Shown one piece after another: positions 19,125 to 29,288 of a stretch of DNA of 53,279 bases (position 1 is the stretch's first letter; each line of letters opens with the position of its first letter). The DNA is taken from positions 1 through 53,279 of the forward strand of contig NZ_KB894444.1 in assembly GCF_000374445.1 (NCBI RefSeq), read 5' to 3'. The position numbers and the translations under genes were made by a program. The notes beneath the pieces are model-generated. The model was not told the origin of the DNA, made no database searches, and saw only the letters and a list, made by a program, of their open reading frames with translations. Origin of the DNA: Actinokineospora enzanensis DSM 44649 (GTDB lineage: Bacteria > Actinomycetota > Actinomycetes > Mycobacteriales > Pseudonocardiaceae).

Positions 19125-20281
19125 GCGGGGACCGTCGGCAGCTCCCAGACCGCCTTGCCCAGCGCGGCGGCGAAGTCGCGGGTGCCGTGCCAGATGCGAG
19201 GACCGTTGGCGACCAGCCAGGCGTGCACGGGCCGCTCCACGAACCGGGTGATCGCCCAGCCCAGCCCGACCGCGAGCGCCACCGAGGCGATCAGCCTGCC
19301 CCAGGCGTTCACGCCCGCGTCGAGCAGGAAGCGGGCGAGGATGAAGCCGAGCTCCTGGTGCACCAGGTAGACGCCGAACGAGATGCCCGCCAGCCACCGG
19401 ATCGGACCGGCCATGGCGCGGATGACCGGGATGTCCCAGTCCGGCCCGCCCGCCGCCGCGACCACCCCGACCAGCACGACCCCGAACGCGACTGTGGACG
19501 GTCCGTCGGTGAAGTAGGTGTGCGCGTCCTGCGCGACCAGCGCGGCGAACAGGTACGCGGACAGGTGCGGCAGGGACATCCGCCGCTGCGACCACAGCCA
19601 GATGGCGGCGCCCGCGCCGAACAGCGCCACGCGGTGCAGGGCGAGACCGTCGAACGCGCACCTGATCCACAGCGCCGCGTCCTCCTGCCGCCACAGGTAG
19701 CGGATCACCACGGGCGCGACCACTAATGTCCACAGTAGAGCGGTCAGTCTGCGGCCGCGCAGCCACCGGCGCGGCCACAGCATGGCGGCGGCCACGAACG
19801 CCATGATCTGCACCGGCATCGTCCAGTACGCGGCGTCGATCCAGTGGAACTCCGGCGACCATGCCTGGATGAGCAGCAGGTTCCCGACCAGGTCGGTTGG
19901 CGTCGGGAAGTACCAGCCGAACGCGGTGGCGACCGCGCAGGTGGCGGCGTAGGCGAGGACCAGGGCCACCACGTAGGGGGGCAGCAGCCGGGCCAGCCGG
20001 TTCCACAGCCAGCGGCGCGTCCCACCCCTTCGGACGGTCACGCACACGAAGTAGGCGGAGATCACCATCAACGTGCTCGCGCCGTACTGCAACGGGAGCA
20101 GGAAGGGATACGGTCCGAGTTCCGGGTGGTTGATCGGGGCCTGGTGGGTGATGTGCTGGATCACCACCGAGTACACGGCGACGACGCGCAGCACGTCCCA
20201 GCTGATCTTCCGCGGGGACCGCTTCTGGTTCGCTGTCTCTAGTGTCTGCACGAGCTCACAGGTGTCGGCGACAGGGGGCAC
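18977..20281 (-). CDS. acyltransferase 3 family membrane protein (OafA/YrhL-like)
   Basis: A 434-residue polytopic membrane acyltransferase with about 10 predicted helices. The N-terminal motif 'WDVLRVVAVYSVVIQHITH' carries the catalytic-type His of the family, and 'NRLARLLPPYVVALVLAY' the following basic residue and helix. The family acetylates or acylates surface polysaccharides, peptidoglycan or antibiotics. The last ~49 residues ('PQADSSGATPVSS...') are hydrophilic, of low complexity and lie antisense to the MDMPI coding end, so the 148-bp tail-to-tail overlap is probably a C-terminal run-on. The true start may be internal (MVISAYF is too far in); I kept the ATG at 20281. Confidence 0.85.
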   Translation of the reverse strand: MPPVADTCELVQTLETANQKRSPRKISWDVLRVVAVYSVVIQHITHQAPINHPELGPYPFLLPLQYGASTLMVISAYFVCVTVRRGGTRRWLWNRLARLLPPYVVALVLAYAATCAVATAFGWYFPTPTDLVGNLLLIQAWSPEFHWIDAAYWTMPVQIMAFVAAAMLWPRRWLRGRRLTALLWTLVVAPVVIRYLWRQEDAALWIRCAFDGLALHRVALFGAGAAIWLWSQRRMSLPHLSAYLFAALVAQDAHTYFTDGPSTVAFGVVLVGVVAAAGGPDWDIPVIRAMAGPIRWLAGISFGVYLVHQELGFILARFLLDAGVNAWGRLIASVALAVGLGWAITRFVERPVHAWLVANGPRIWHGTRDFAAALGKAVWELPTVPAQPQADSSGATPVSSAPSDRPVSQARTATPGPDSSAELDGVAMASSQVR

Positions 20282-20370
20282 TTTCTCAGGTCACGCTCAG
20301 ATAACAGGATAAGTCCCGAACCTGAGTTCCGCCTGAGGAGGTCGCCCCGCGCGGGCGTGACCGCAGAGAT

Positions 20371-20383
20371 TACCGTTGCCCCC
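20371..20383 (+). promoter_or_regulatory. leaderless -10 element TACCGT
   Basis: TACCGT at 20371-20376 is followed by seven bases and the GTG at 20384. The same TACCGT-to-start layout occurs at 8592. No ribosome binding site precedes the GTG. Confidence 0.5.
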
Positions 20384-21061
20384 GTGGACTTTGTCGACGA
20401 CTACACCGGCCACGTCGAGCCAGGCGGCCCGGCCGCCCGCCGCACGCTGCCCGCGCTGACGATCACCAAGCTGTCCGTCGGCCCGATGGACAACAACGCC
20501 TACCTGCTCACCTGCCGGGCGACCAGGGAGGCATTGCTGGTGGACGCCGCGAACGACCCGCAGCGGCTGTCCGACCTGATCGGCCACGGCCCCGACCGGC
20601 CGACGCTGCGCACGATCGTGACCACCCACCAGCACCCGGACCACTGGCAGGGCCTGGGCGCCACCGCGGGAGCCTTCGGCGTCAACACGATCGCGCACGC
20701 CCTGGACGCGGACCCGCTGCCGGTGCCCCCGGACCGTTTCGTGGACCACGGCGACACGATCACTGTGGGAGAGATCACCCTGGAGGTGATCCACCTGCGC
20801 GGCCACACCCCCGGCTCCATCGCCCTGCTCTACCGTGACCCGACCGGCGACGGCCACCTGTTCACCGGGGACTCGCTGTTCCCCGGCGGAGTGGGAAAAA
20901 CGGCATCCCCGGAAAACTTCACATCCCTGCTCAACGATGTGAAATCCCGCATCTTCGACGTTCTCCCCGACGCCACCCACTTCTACCCCGGCCACGGCGA
21001 CGACTCCACCCTCGGCGCCGAACGCCCCCACCTGGCCGAATGGCACACCCGCGGCTGGTGA
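20384..21061 (+). CDS. MBL-fold metallo-hydrolase
   Basis: A 225-residue metallo-beta-lactamase-fold hydrolase. The zinc motif is 'TTHQHPDHWQGLGA' (HxHxDH), with further ligands in 'LRGHTPGSIALLY', 'LFTGDSLFPGG' and 'FYPGHGDDSTLG'. This is the glyoxalase II-like branch; hydroxyacylglutathione-type thioester (perhaps mycothiol-linked) or lactone hydrolysis is possible, but the substrate is unknown. I chose GTG 20384 ('VDFVDDYTGHVEPGG') over GTG 20357, because a -10 element would lie inside the longer version. A 13-bp terminator follows directly. Confidence 0.85.
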   Translation: MDFVDDYTGHVEPGGPAARRTLPALTITKLSVGPMDNNAYLLTCRATREALLVDAANDPQRLSDLIGHGPDRPTLRTIVTTHQHPDHWQGLGATAGAFGVNTIAHALDADPLPVPPDRFVDHGDTITVGEITLEVIHLRGHTPGSIALLYRDPTGDGHLFTGDSLFPGGVGKTASPENFTSLLNDVKSRIFDVLPDATHFYPGHGDDSTLGAERPHLAEWHTRGW

Positions 21062-21066
21062 CCCGC

Positions 21067-21096
21067 TCGGGCGGGGCCGCCAACGGCCCCGCCCGA
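21067..21096 (+). terminator. 13-bp terminator hairpin
   Basis: TCGGGCGGGGCCG (21067-21079), loop CCAA, CGGCCCCGCCCGA (21084-21096): a perfect stem 5 bp after the MBL-fold gene stop. The rest of the gap to 21356 holds no convincing gene; a short minus-strand frame (ATG at about 21232) is discussed under rejected items. Confidence 0.85.
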
Positions 21097-21356
21097 CGGA
21101 ACGGTCCACACCGCCTTGTTCACAGCAGGTCCGTTCCTCAGGTCGTACGGCGATGGCACGACCGGCCTCTTCACCGAGACCACACAACGCGGCCACTGCA
21201 TCTCTGGGCATGACGGACTCGACGAAGGTGAGCATGATTCCGGAATCGGTCCCGGTGCGAGGAATACGCTCCAACAGCACCATTTGGACATTCGCGTGAT
21301 CGCACCGCGCCCATGTCACCCCGGCGCGGACCTGTGCGAGCGGGCAGGCGCGAGGT

Positions 21357-23402
21357 TCAGGTTGCCGGTTCAAGGACCGCGCGCAGGGCCTGGCAGGCGA
21401 GTGTGTCCTCCTCGATCGGGTTGCCCGACGTCGGGAATCGGTGGTCGTCGTCGAGCAGGGGGCCCAGGGTTGTGGCGATGCGGTCGCGCAGGGCGGGTTC
21501 GGCGGTGAGTGCGGTACGGAGAAGCTCGGCGACCACCGGGGCGATCCGGGTGGTGTGGTGGTGCGTGATCGCTGCCTCGAAGGTGGCCAGCGCGCGGGTG
21601 ACGAGGTCGTCCGGGGTGATCTCCGCCAGGTCGGCCAGGGCTTGGAGGGCCACGGCGGCCGCCCAGTGGTCTGGGCCGGACCAGGTTCGGCGGCCCTCGC
21701 GGGCGATGTCCCACAACAGGTCCACCAACTCGGCCCGCGACCCCACCTCGAACGCGACGGTGATCGCGTCCGGTAGCGGTGCGCCTGCTTCGTCGACGAT
21801 CGCGCGGACGGTGGGCCAGGCGCGGGTGTCGGCGATGACGCGAGCGGCGGTGAGTTGGCACTGGCGGGCGGGGAAGGACGTGTGCGCGGTGCCGTCGAGC
21901 AGGTCCAGGCAGGCGGCAGGCAGGCCGGGGGTGGGGAAGCGCCGCCAGATGTCGAGGAGGTCGGTGTCGGGGCCGAGGGTGGTCCAGGCCTGGGTGAACG
22001 CGGCGTCCGAGTCGGTGGTGATCGCCTCGATGACGGTGTGCCAGGGTTCTTCCGGATCCAGCTCGCGGAGAGCCGCGCGTAATGTCGGCGTGAGCGACGA
22101 TCGCGCGACGAGGGTCGCCACGGCCTTCGGGGCTGTCTTCCAGGCGGGTAACGCAGCAAGTGCGATGGATTCGTTGGGCGGCAGCGTTTCCATGGCCTCC
22201 ACCCAGCCGCTCGCGCGCCACCTGGTGATTGCGGCGGTGGCGACGGTGATCAGGTCGTCTGTCGCCCATTCGGCCGGGCGGCGGCGTGCCGGGAAGCCGA
22301 CCATGGCGTAGGACAGCGGCATCCGGGTTGTCCCGAACGCGACGCGCGGCTCCTCCGGCTCCGAGACAGCGGTTGTCGCGAAGCCTGCCCATCGGGGGTC
22401 ACGGGCAGCGAAGAGGATCGCGGCAGCGGAGGCGGCGGATCCCCATCGGGCCACGGCATCGCAGATTCGACTGGCGTGCTCGGGAGCGCCGGGTAGGACC
22501 AAAGCCAGCGCGGCCACTACGGCCCGGTTCTCCTCCGGCGTGTGCGGGGCGAGCGTGAGCAATCCTTCCACCGCAGACCCGACCGCCGAACGGGAGACCT
22601 CAGCGGCGACGGTCCATGCGCGTGCCGTCTCACTGATGGTCAAAGTCCGGAGTTGCCGCAACACCGGGACCGCTCGTGCGCCCGCGTGCCGGAGCAGGGT
22701 CTCGATCGAGGATCCGTTGCCGGGGTAGGTCTCGGCGTGATCGGGCCAGAGCCGGACGAGCTGGTCGGCCGGGGCTTCCACTCCAGTCGCGACGGCCGAC
22801 CAGAGTGCGGCGAAGGTGACCTGATCGTTGCCTCGTTCGATGAGTACGTCGAGGTCTGCCGGGGCGAGTTGCCCGTGTCGCAGCAACGGTTCCATGAGGG
22901 CGACCGATGCCTGGGTGTCCACTTCGGCCTCGAAACGGGCCCGCAGGATGTCACCCGGGTCGTCGGTGAGGTTGGCGACGAAACCGTAGACCGCTTGGCG
23001 TGTCTCGGGATTCGGGTCATCCATCAGCGGGAGTAGCGCGCTGGTGGCCTCGGCGAGGGCTGTGCGTGTGTCGTGGTCGAAGGTGGTCAGGTCTGTGTCA
23101 TCGGGGAGGTATTGCGGATCGCGACCGGCGCCTTGGGCGATCGACTCGGCGTAGGCTGTCAGCAGCCAGAGGGCGCCGGTCCGGCCTGGCGCGGTGGGGT
23201 CTTGGGCGATGTCGACGAGGATCGGGACGGCGGCTACGGTGGCGGGATAGACGCTGCCCTGGTGCAGGATCGAGGCGTGGAGTTCGCCGACCGCGTCGGA
23301 CCAGTCGTCCTCGCGCAGGCGGTCGAGCAGGGCGGGCGTGTCCTCGGCGCCGCCGTAGGCGTGCTCCAGGCCTGCCCAGTCCGTACCCTCGCGCGTGTCC
23401 AT
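21357..23402 (-). CDS. HEAT-repeat protein
   Basis: A 681-residue, almost wholly helical cytoplasmic protein. The N-terminal part ('ALLDRLREDDWSDAVGELHA', 'HQGSVYPATVAAVPILVDIA') matches the HEAT-repeat proteins common in actinomycetes, in which the first repeats recognise a 'SVYPATAAAVPFL' segment. Degenerate 30-40-residue repeats continue to the C-terminus ('VARSSLTPTLRAALRELDPE', 'TTLGPLLDDDHRFPTS'). Such solenoids bind protein partners; no catalytic domain is visible. It ends 295 bp from the convergent MBL-fold gene. Function unknown. Confidence 0.75.
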   Translation of the reverse strand: MDTREGTDWAGLEHAYGGAEDTPALLDRLREDDWSDAVGELHASILHQGSVYPATVAAVPILVDIAQDPTAPGRTGALWLLTAYAESIAQGAGRDPQYLPDDTDLTTFDHDTRTALAEATSALLPLMDDPNPETRQAVYGFVANLTDDPGDILRARFEAEVDTQASVALMEPLLRHGQLAPADLDVLIERGNDQVTFAALWSAVATGVEAPADQLVRLWPDHAETYPGNGSSIETLLRHAGARAVPVLRQLRTLTISETARAWTVAAEVSRSAVGSAVEGLLTLAPHTPEENRAVVAALALVLPGAPEHASRICDAVARWGSAASAAAILFAARDPRWAGFATTAVSEPEEPRVAFGTTRMPLSYAMVGFPARRRPAEWATDDLITVATAAITRWRASGWVEAMETLPPNESIALAALPAWKTAPKAVATLVARSSLTPTLRAALRELDPEEPWHTVIEAITTDSDAAFTQAWTTLGPDTDLLDIWRRFPTPGLPAACLDLLDGTAHTSFPARQCQLTAARVIADTRAWPTVRAIVDEAGAPLPDAITVAFEVGSRAELVDLLWDIAREGRRTWSGPDHWAAAVALQALADLAEITPDDLVTRALATFEAAITHHHTTRIAPVVAELLRTALTAEPALRDRIATTLGPLLDDDHRFPTSGNPIEEDTLACQALRAVLEPAT

Positions 23403-23574
23403 CGGGCGAGTCTACTGTGGTGGGTCCGGTTCGTCGGGGGCTGTCGCCTTTCGGTCTGCACGCGGTTTTCGGACGCTGCCGGGAACAGGGCGGCCCGCAC
23501 CGGGAACTGGTAACTGTGGATGTCACACGCTCACGGACTCACCAGCCTGCTCGGGAATCACGTCCAGCCCTGAG

Positions 23575-23587
23575 TACAGTGCCCCGC
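23575..23587 (+). promoter_or_regulatory. leaderless -10 element TACAGT
   Basis: TACAGT at 23575-23580 followed by seven bases and the GTG at 23588, the leaderless layout again. It supports the chosen start of the DUF4262 gene. Confidence 0.5.
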
Positions 23588-24433
23588 GTGAGCTGCACCT
23601 GCCAGGTTTGCGCCGGTACCCAGGACGAGGCGTTTGTCTCGATCAACGAAGCTGTCGTCGGCCACGGCTGGTGCGTGCTGGGCGTCGACGGCGGTCAAGA
23701 CGAGTTCGCCTACACCGTGGGCCTCGGCCACACTCTCGACCGCCCAGAGGTCTCCATGTTCGGTCTCGACGTGGAGGACATGCAGCACTGGCTCAACCAC
23801 GTCGTCGAGCTGTCCCGGGACAACGGCTGGCCCGAGCTCGACCAGGACTTCACCGGCGTCATCGACGGTGTCCCCACCAGGCTCCGCCAGGTGGACCCGT
23901 CCTGGGGCAACTCCCTCTTCGCCGCGTCGACCCACTTCTACCTCGGCACTCCCCCGCCCGTGCTGCAACTGGTCTGGCCGGATGCCGAAGGGCGGTGGCC
24001 GTGGGAAGAAGGCGTGGACGAGGACTGCCGGTTGGCGCAGCCGCACGCGTGGTTGCCGATCGAGGAGCACCCGGAAGGGACCTGGCGCCTGGTGGGCGAG
24101 TTGACACCCGGGTTCCCCTTCCCCGCCAGCCCGGACTCCTGGACCCTCACCACACAGTCCATTATGGACGGCAAGCGGACCCCGGTCCTGCTGGTCCGGG
24201 AGGAACGGGCCTACGACGTGCTGGACGAGCGCGGCTACGACGCCGATGACCTGGTGTTGGCCTACCTGGGCGAGGTCGTGCGCGCACACCCGGTCCTCGC
24301 GGGCGCGGGCGACGTGGCGGACGGGGCAGCGGCGGCACTCGACGGTGACGCGTGGGTCGGGCGGGAGCGGAGCGAGGACGAGCGGGCGGCGGCTGAGAAG
24401 GCCTGGCAGGTGGCAGGCGGGCTGGACGGGTGA
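23588..24433 (+). CDS. DUF4262 domain-containing protein
   Basis: A 281-residue cytoplasmic protein. The first ~140 residues match DUF4262: 'CTCQVCAG' at the start, 'HGWCVLGVDGGQDEFAYTVG' and 'ASTHFYLGTPPPVLQLVWPD'. The three N-terminal cysteines are a common feature of actinobacterial members. The last ~130 residues are acidic and helical ('LAYLGEVVRAHPVLAGAGDV'). The function is unknown; the family is often found near toxin or immunity genes. The GTG start lies 7 nt after a -10-like TACAGT. The stop codon abuts the stop of the next, convergent gene with no base between. Confidence 0.8.
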   Translation: MSCTCQVCAGTQDEAFVSINEAVVGHGWCVLGVDGGQDEFAYTVGLGHTLDRPEVSMFGLDVEDMQHWLNHVVELSRDNGWPELDQDFTGVIDGVPTRLRQVDPSWGNSLFAASTHFYLGTPPPVLQLVWPDAEGRWPWEEGVDEDCRLAQPHAWLPIEEHPEGTWRLVGELTPGFPFPASPDSWTLTTQSIMDGKRTPVLLVREERAYDVLDERGYDADDLVLAYLGEVVRAHPVLAGAGDVADGAAAALDGDAWVGRERSEDERAAAEKAWQVAGGLDG

Positions 24434-25477
24434 TCAGGCCCGGAGAACGGCCTGGATCCGGCGGACGAACTCCTCGGGCAGCTCCTCCGGTGGCGTGATC
24501 AGCACCCGCCCCTCGACCGCGAACGCGTTGCCCACCAGGCGGACGTCCGCGTGGCACGGCACGCCTGCCTCCTCCAACGGACCCACCAACGCCCGCAGCC
24601 GCGCCGAAGTCTGCTTGCCCAGCTCGCCGATGGGCGCGCCGTCGACGCGTAGTTCGACCACCATCGCCGTCGAGCGCGGGCCGGGTCGTTCCACCATGTG
24701 CAGGCTCGCGACCGCCAGGCAGCGGCCGGGCGTGTACGCGCGTTCCACCAGCGGTACCAACACATCGAGGTGTTCGCGCTCGTGGGTCAGCTGAAAGGGG
24801 CGGCCCGGCGGTAAGTGCGGCAGGTCCTCGTCCACATCGTTGACCGGCAGCGCGAACTCCGGCTCGGCGAGGTCGAGCGCGACCGCGGCGGCGAACTCCG
24901 GCCGGTCCCGGGTCCACCAGATCCGCGCCCGGCACGAGCCCGCCCCGCCGATCCGGGACAGTGGCACCCGGTACGCGTCGGCCGCGTCGAGCGGCAGCCC
25001 GCCGACATCCCGGCCCTCGATCAGCACCCGTACCGCCGTGTCCCCGACCGCGCGCAGCTCCGCCGTGGCCACCCGCTCCCCCGTGCTCGGCCTGCCGGGC
25101 GCCAACGCGCGCACGGCCGTCAGCTCCTCCAGCACCGCCTGGGCGAAGTGGCCGCGCCCGCGCAACGGGGGCGGGACGTCCGCCGCGCGCGGTCGGGGCA
25201 CTTCCGGTGCCCGCTGCGCGACGAGGATGCCGCGCAGGCGGGTGAACTCCGCTTGGTGCGCACGGGTGAACGCGAGTTGGTAGCGACGGCCGTCGCGCAG
25301 GCGGAGATCGAGACGGCCGTTGCGGAGCGGGCCCGCGTCGTGCACTGTCACCGCGGCGATGTCGCGGACGGCCACGGTCAGCGGGCCGCCGCCGAGCGCC
25401 AGCCTGCCGACCGCGTTGGTCGGGGTGACCGACAGTCGCCCCTCCGCCAAGGCCACGGATATGCCGATCCCGTCCAC
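24434..25477 (-). CDS. PH-like / HIRAN-like domain protein, unknown function
   Basis: A 347-residue protein. Residues ~1-90 form a small beta-rich module ('AVGRLALGGGPLTVAVRDIA', 'LRDGRRYQLAFTRAHQAEF') similar to the DUF4429/PH-like modules of actinobacteria. Residues ~105-200 resemble the HIRAN-like domain ('TAVRVLIEGRDVGGLPLDAA' and 'SCRARIWWTRD'), which in other proteins binds DNA ends. A C-terminal ~130-residue alpha/beta part ('STAMVVELRVDGAPIGELGK') is a second related module. Both domain calls are by eye and tentative. It is convergent with, and directly abuts, the DUF4262 gene. Confidence 0.55.
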   Translation of the reverse strand: MDGIGISVALAEGRLSVTPTNAVGRLALGGGPLTVAVRDIAAVTVHDAGPLRNGRLDLRLRDGRRYQLAFTRAHQAEFTRLRGILVAQRAPEVPRPRAADVPPPLRGRGHFAQAVLEELTAVRALAPGRPSTGERVATAELRAVGDTAVRVLIEGRDVGGLPLDAADAYRVPLSRIGGAGSCRARIWWTRDRPEFAAAVALDLAEPEFALPVNDVDEDLPHLPPGRPFQLTHEREHLDVLVPLVERAYTPGRCLAVASLHMVERPGPRSTAMVVELRVDGAPIGELGKQTSARLRALVGPLEEAGVPCHADVRLVGNAFAVEGRVLITPPEELPEEFVRRIQAVLRA

Positions 25478-25537
25478 GAGCCCGCTCCCGTCCCGCGCCG
25501 CGCCACCGTGTGACCGATGTTACGCAGCGGGTCCAGG

Positions 25538-27832
<2,295 letters not shown>

Positions 27833-27898
27833 CAGTGGGCTGTCCTCACGGTTCAGGATGACGACCGACACCGACACTTTACGCCATAAGGAGTGGAT
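27833..27898. promoter_or_regulatory. divergent promoter region, UvrA-like / tetR
   Basis: Only 66 bp separate the two starts, so both promoters and the regulator's operator must sit here or overlap the first codons. The AAGGAG at 27887-27892 is the tetR ribosome binding site. No clean palindrome was seen. Confidence 0.5.
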
Positions 27899-28660
27899 GT
27901 GGTCTACGCCGCCCAGGGCGACCCGCGCCGGACGCTGTCGTTGTTGTGGCGCGGCGACGACCCGCCGGAGTCCCGGCCAGGACCCCGGCCGACGCTCACC
28001 GTGGACGAGATCATCGCCACCGCGGTGAGCGTCGCGGACGCCGCGGGCACGGCCGGGATGTCGATGCGCACGGTCGGGAAACGCCTGGGGCGGACCGCGA
28101 TGGCGCTGTACACGTATGTCGCGGACAAGCACGAACTGCTCGACCTGATGTACGACCACGTGCACGCGGAGCTCACCGCGGACGCCGACCCGGCGGACTG
28201 GCGCGGCGCGTTGACCGCGTGGGCCGAGGAGTTGTGGGAGTTCTACCTGCGGCACCCCTGGGTATTGTCGATCTCGCCCGCGCGCCCCATTCTCGGCCCG
28301 CACGAGACCGCCATGACCGAACGGCTGCTGCGCGTGCTCCAGCCCCTGGACCTGCCGTCGCCGACCCTGCGCGGGGTGACCAGCGCGGTGATCTTCTTCG
28401 TGCAGGGCAACGCGCGCGCGATGGCCGACGCGCGCGCCGCCGCCCAGGACACCGGACAGTCCGACGACGAGTGGTGGGCCGCGCGCGCCCCGCACCTGAT
28501 GGAGCTGGCGGGCGACTTCGGGACCCGCTTCCCGCTGCTCACCCGCCTGGAGGCGGACCACACGCCGTCGGAGGGCGAGCCCTATCTGGAGCGGGACGCG
28601 CGCGCCGCGTTCACCGTCGGCCTAGGGGTACTGATCGACGGCATCGCCGCCGCCCGGTGA
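27899..28660 (+). CDS. TetR family regulator (TetR_C_1 type)
   Basis: A 253-residue transcriptional regulator. The helix-turn-helix is 'VADAAGTAGMSMRTVGKRLG' followed by 'RTAMALYTYVADKHELLDLM', and the C-terminal ligand domain is of the tetracycline-repressor (TetR_C_1) kind, seen in regulators of drug resistance. GTG 27899 is favoured because AAGGAG lies 6 nt upstream; GTG 27893 would overlap the site. It is divergent from the UvrA-like gene and should control it and itself. Confidence 0.88.
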   Translation: MVYAAQGDPRRTLSLLWRGDDPPESRPGPRPTLTVDEIIATAVSVADAAGTAGMSMRTVGKRLGRTAMALYTYVADKHELLDLMYDHVHAELTADADPADWRGALTAWAEELWEFYLRHPWVLSISPARPILGPHETAMTERLLRVLQPLDLPSPTLRGVTSAVIFFVQGNARAMADARAAAQDTGQSDDEWWAARAPHLMELAGDFGTRFPLLTRLEADHTPSEGEPYLERDARAAFTVGLGVLIDGIAAAR

Positions 28661-28676
28661 GCCGGGCCAGGGCCGG

Positions 28677-29072
28677 TCAGCGGTCGAACCGCGGTGCGTC
28701 CACCACCTCGCGGACCTCGATCGACTGCCTGATCGGCCGCCCATCCGGCCCGGGGGCGGCGGAGTTGCGCGCGGCGATCTCGATGGCCCGCTCCCGGCTG
28801 TCCACCTCGACGATCCGGAAGCCCGCGAGGAACTCCTTGTACTCGGGGAACGGCCCGTCGGTGACCACCGGTGCGCCGGTCCCGTCGGCGGTGACCACCA
28901 CCGCCGTCTCCGGCCCGGCGAGGCCCTGGGCGTCGACGAGCTCGCCGGTGGCGGTCAGTTCCGCGTTCAGCGCCAACTGGAACTCCACGTGCGCACGGAT
29001 CTCCGCCGGGGTCCACTCGGTCATCGGCTGGATACCCGTGACCTGGGCGGTCATCAACAGCATGTACTTCAC
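28677..29072 (-). CDS. YciI (YCII) family protein
   Basis: A 131-residue ferredoxin-like alpha/beta protein of the DGPF/YCII family: 'VKYMLLMTAQVTG' at the start, 'VTDGPFPEYKEFLAGFRIVE' in the middle, and 'REVVDAPRF' at the end. These proteins form dimeric barrels; some accompany ECF sigma factors, but none is next to this gene. The GTG at 29072 has GAGGAGG at a good distance. Convergent with the tetR gene, 16 bp apart. Confidence 0.88.
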   Translation of the reverse strand: MKYMLLMTAQVTGIQPMTEWTPAEIRAHVEFQLALNAELTATGELVDAQGLAGPETAVVVTADGTGAPVVTDGPFPEYKEFLAGFRIVEVDSRERAIEIAARNSAAPGPDGRPIRQSIEVREVVDAPRFDR

Positions 29073-29288
29073 GGCCGGTCCTCCTCTGTTCGGGCACCAT
29101 GGTGGTACCCGGGCGAGGAGAGGTCGGAGCCGCGGTCGGTTCCTCGACATCGCCCGCCCGATATCGCGCCCACGATTCCCGGGGCGGGATGCGGTGATCG
29201 GGCCGGTGCGCCAGAGTGGGGAGATGGTGCCAGTGTTCCGCGAGCACGCCAGGGGTAACGACGGCGCGCACACGGCCGATTTCCTACC

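Noticed and set aside
21062..21356. Minus-strand short frame beginning 'MLTFVESVMPRDAVAALCG' at about 21232
   Set aside because: Looks mildly protein-like, but it runs into the terminator and MBL-fold gene and has no ribosome binding site or known family.
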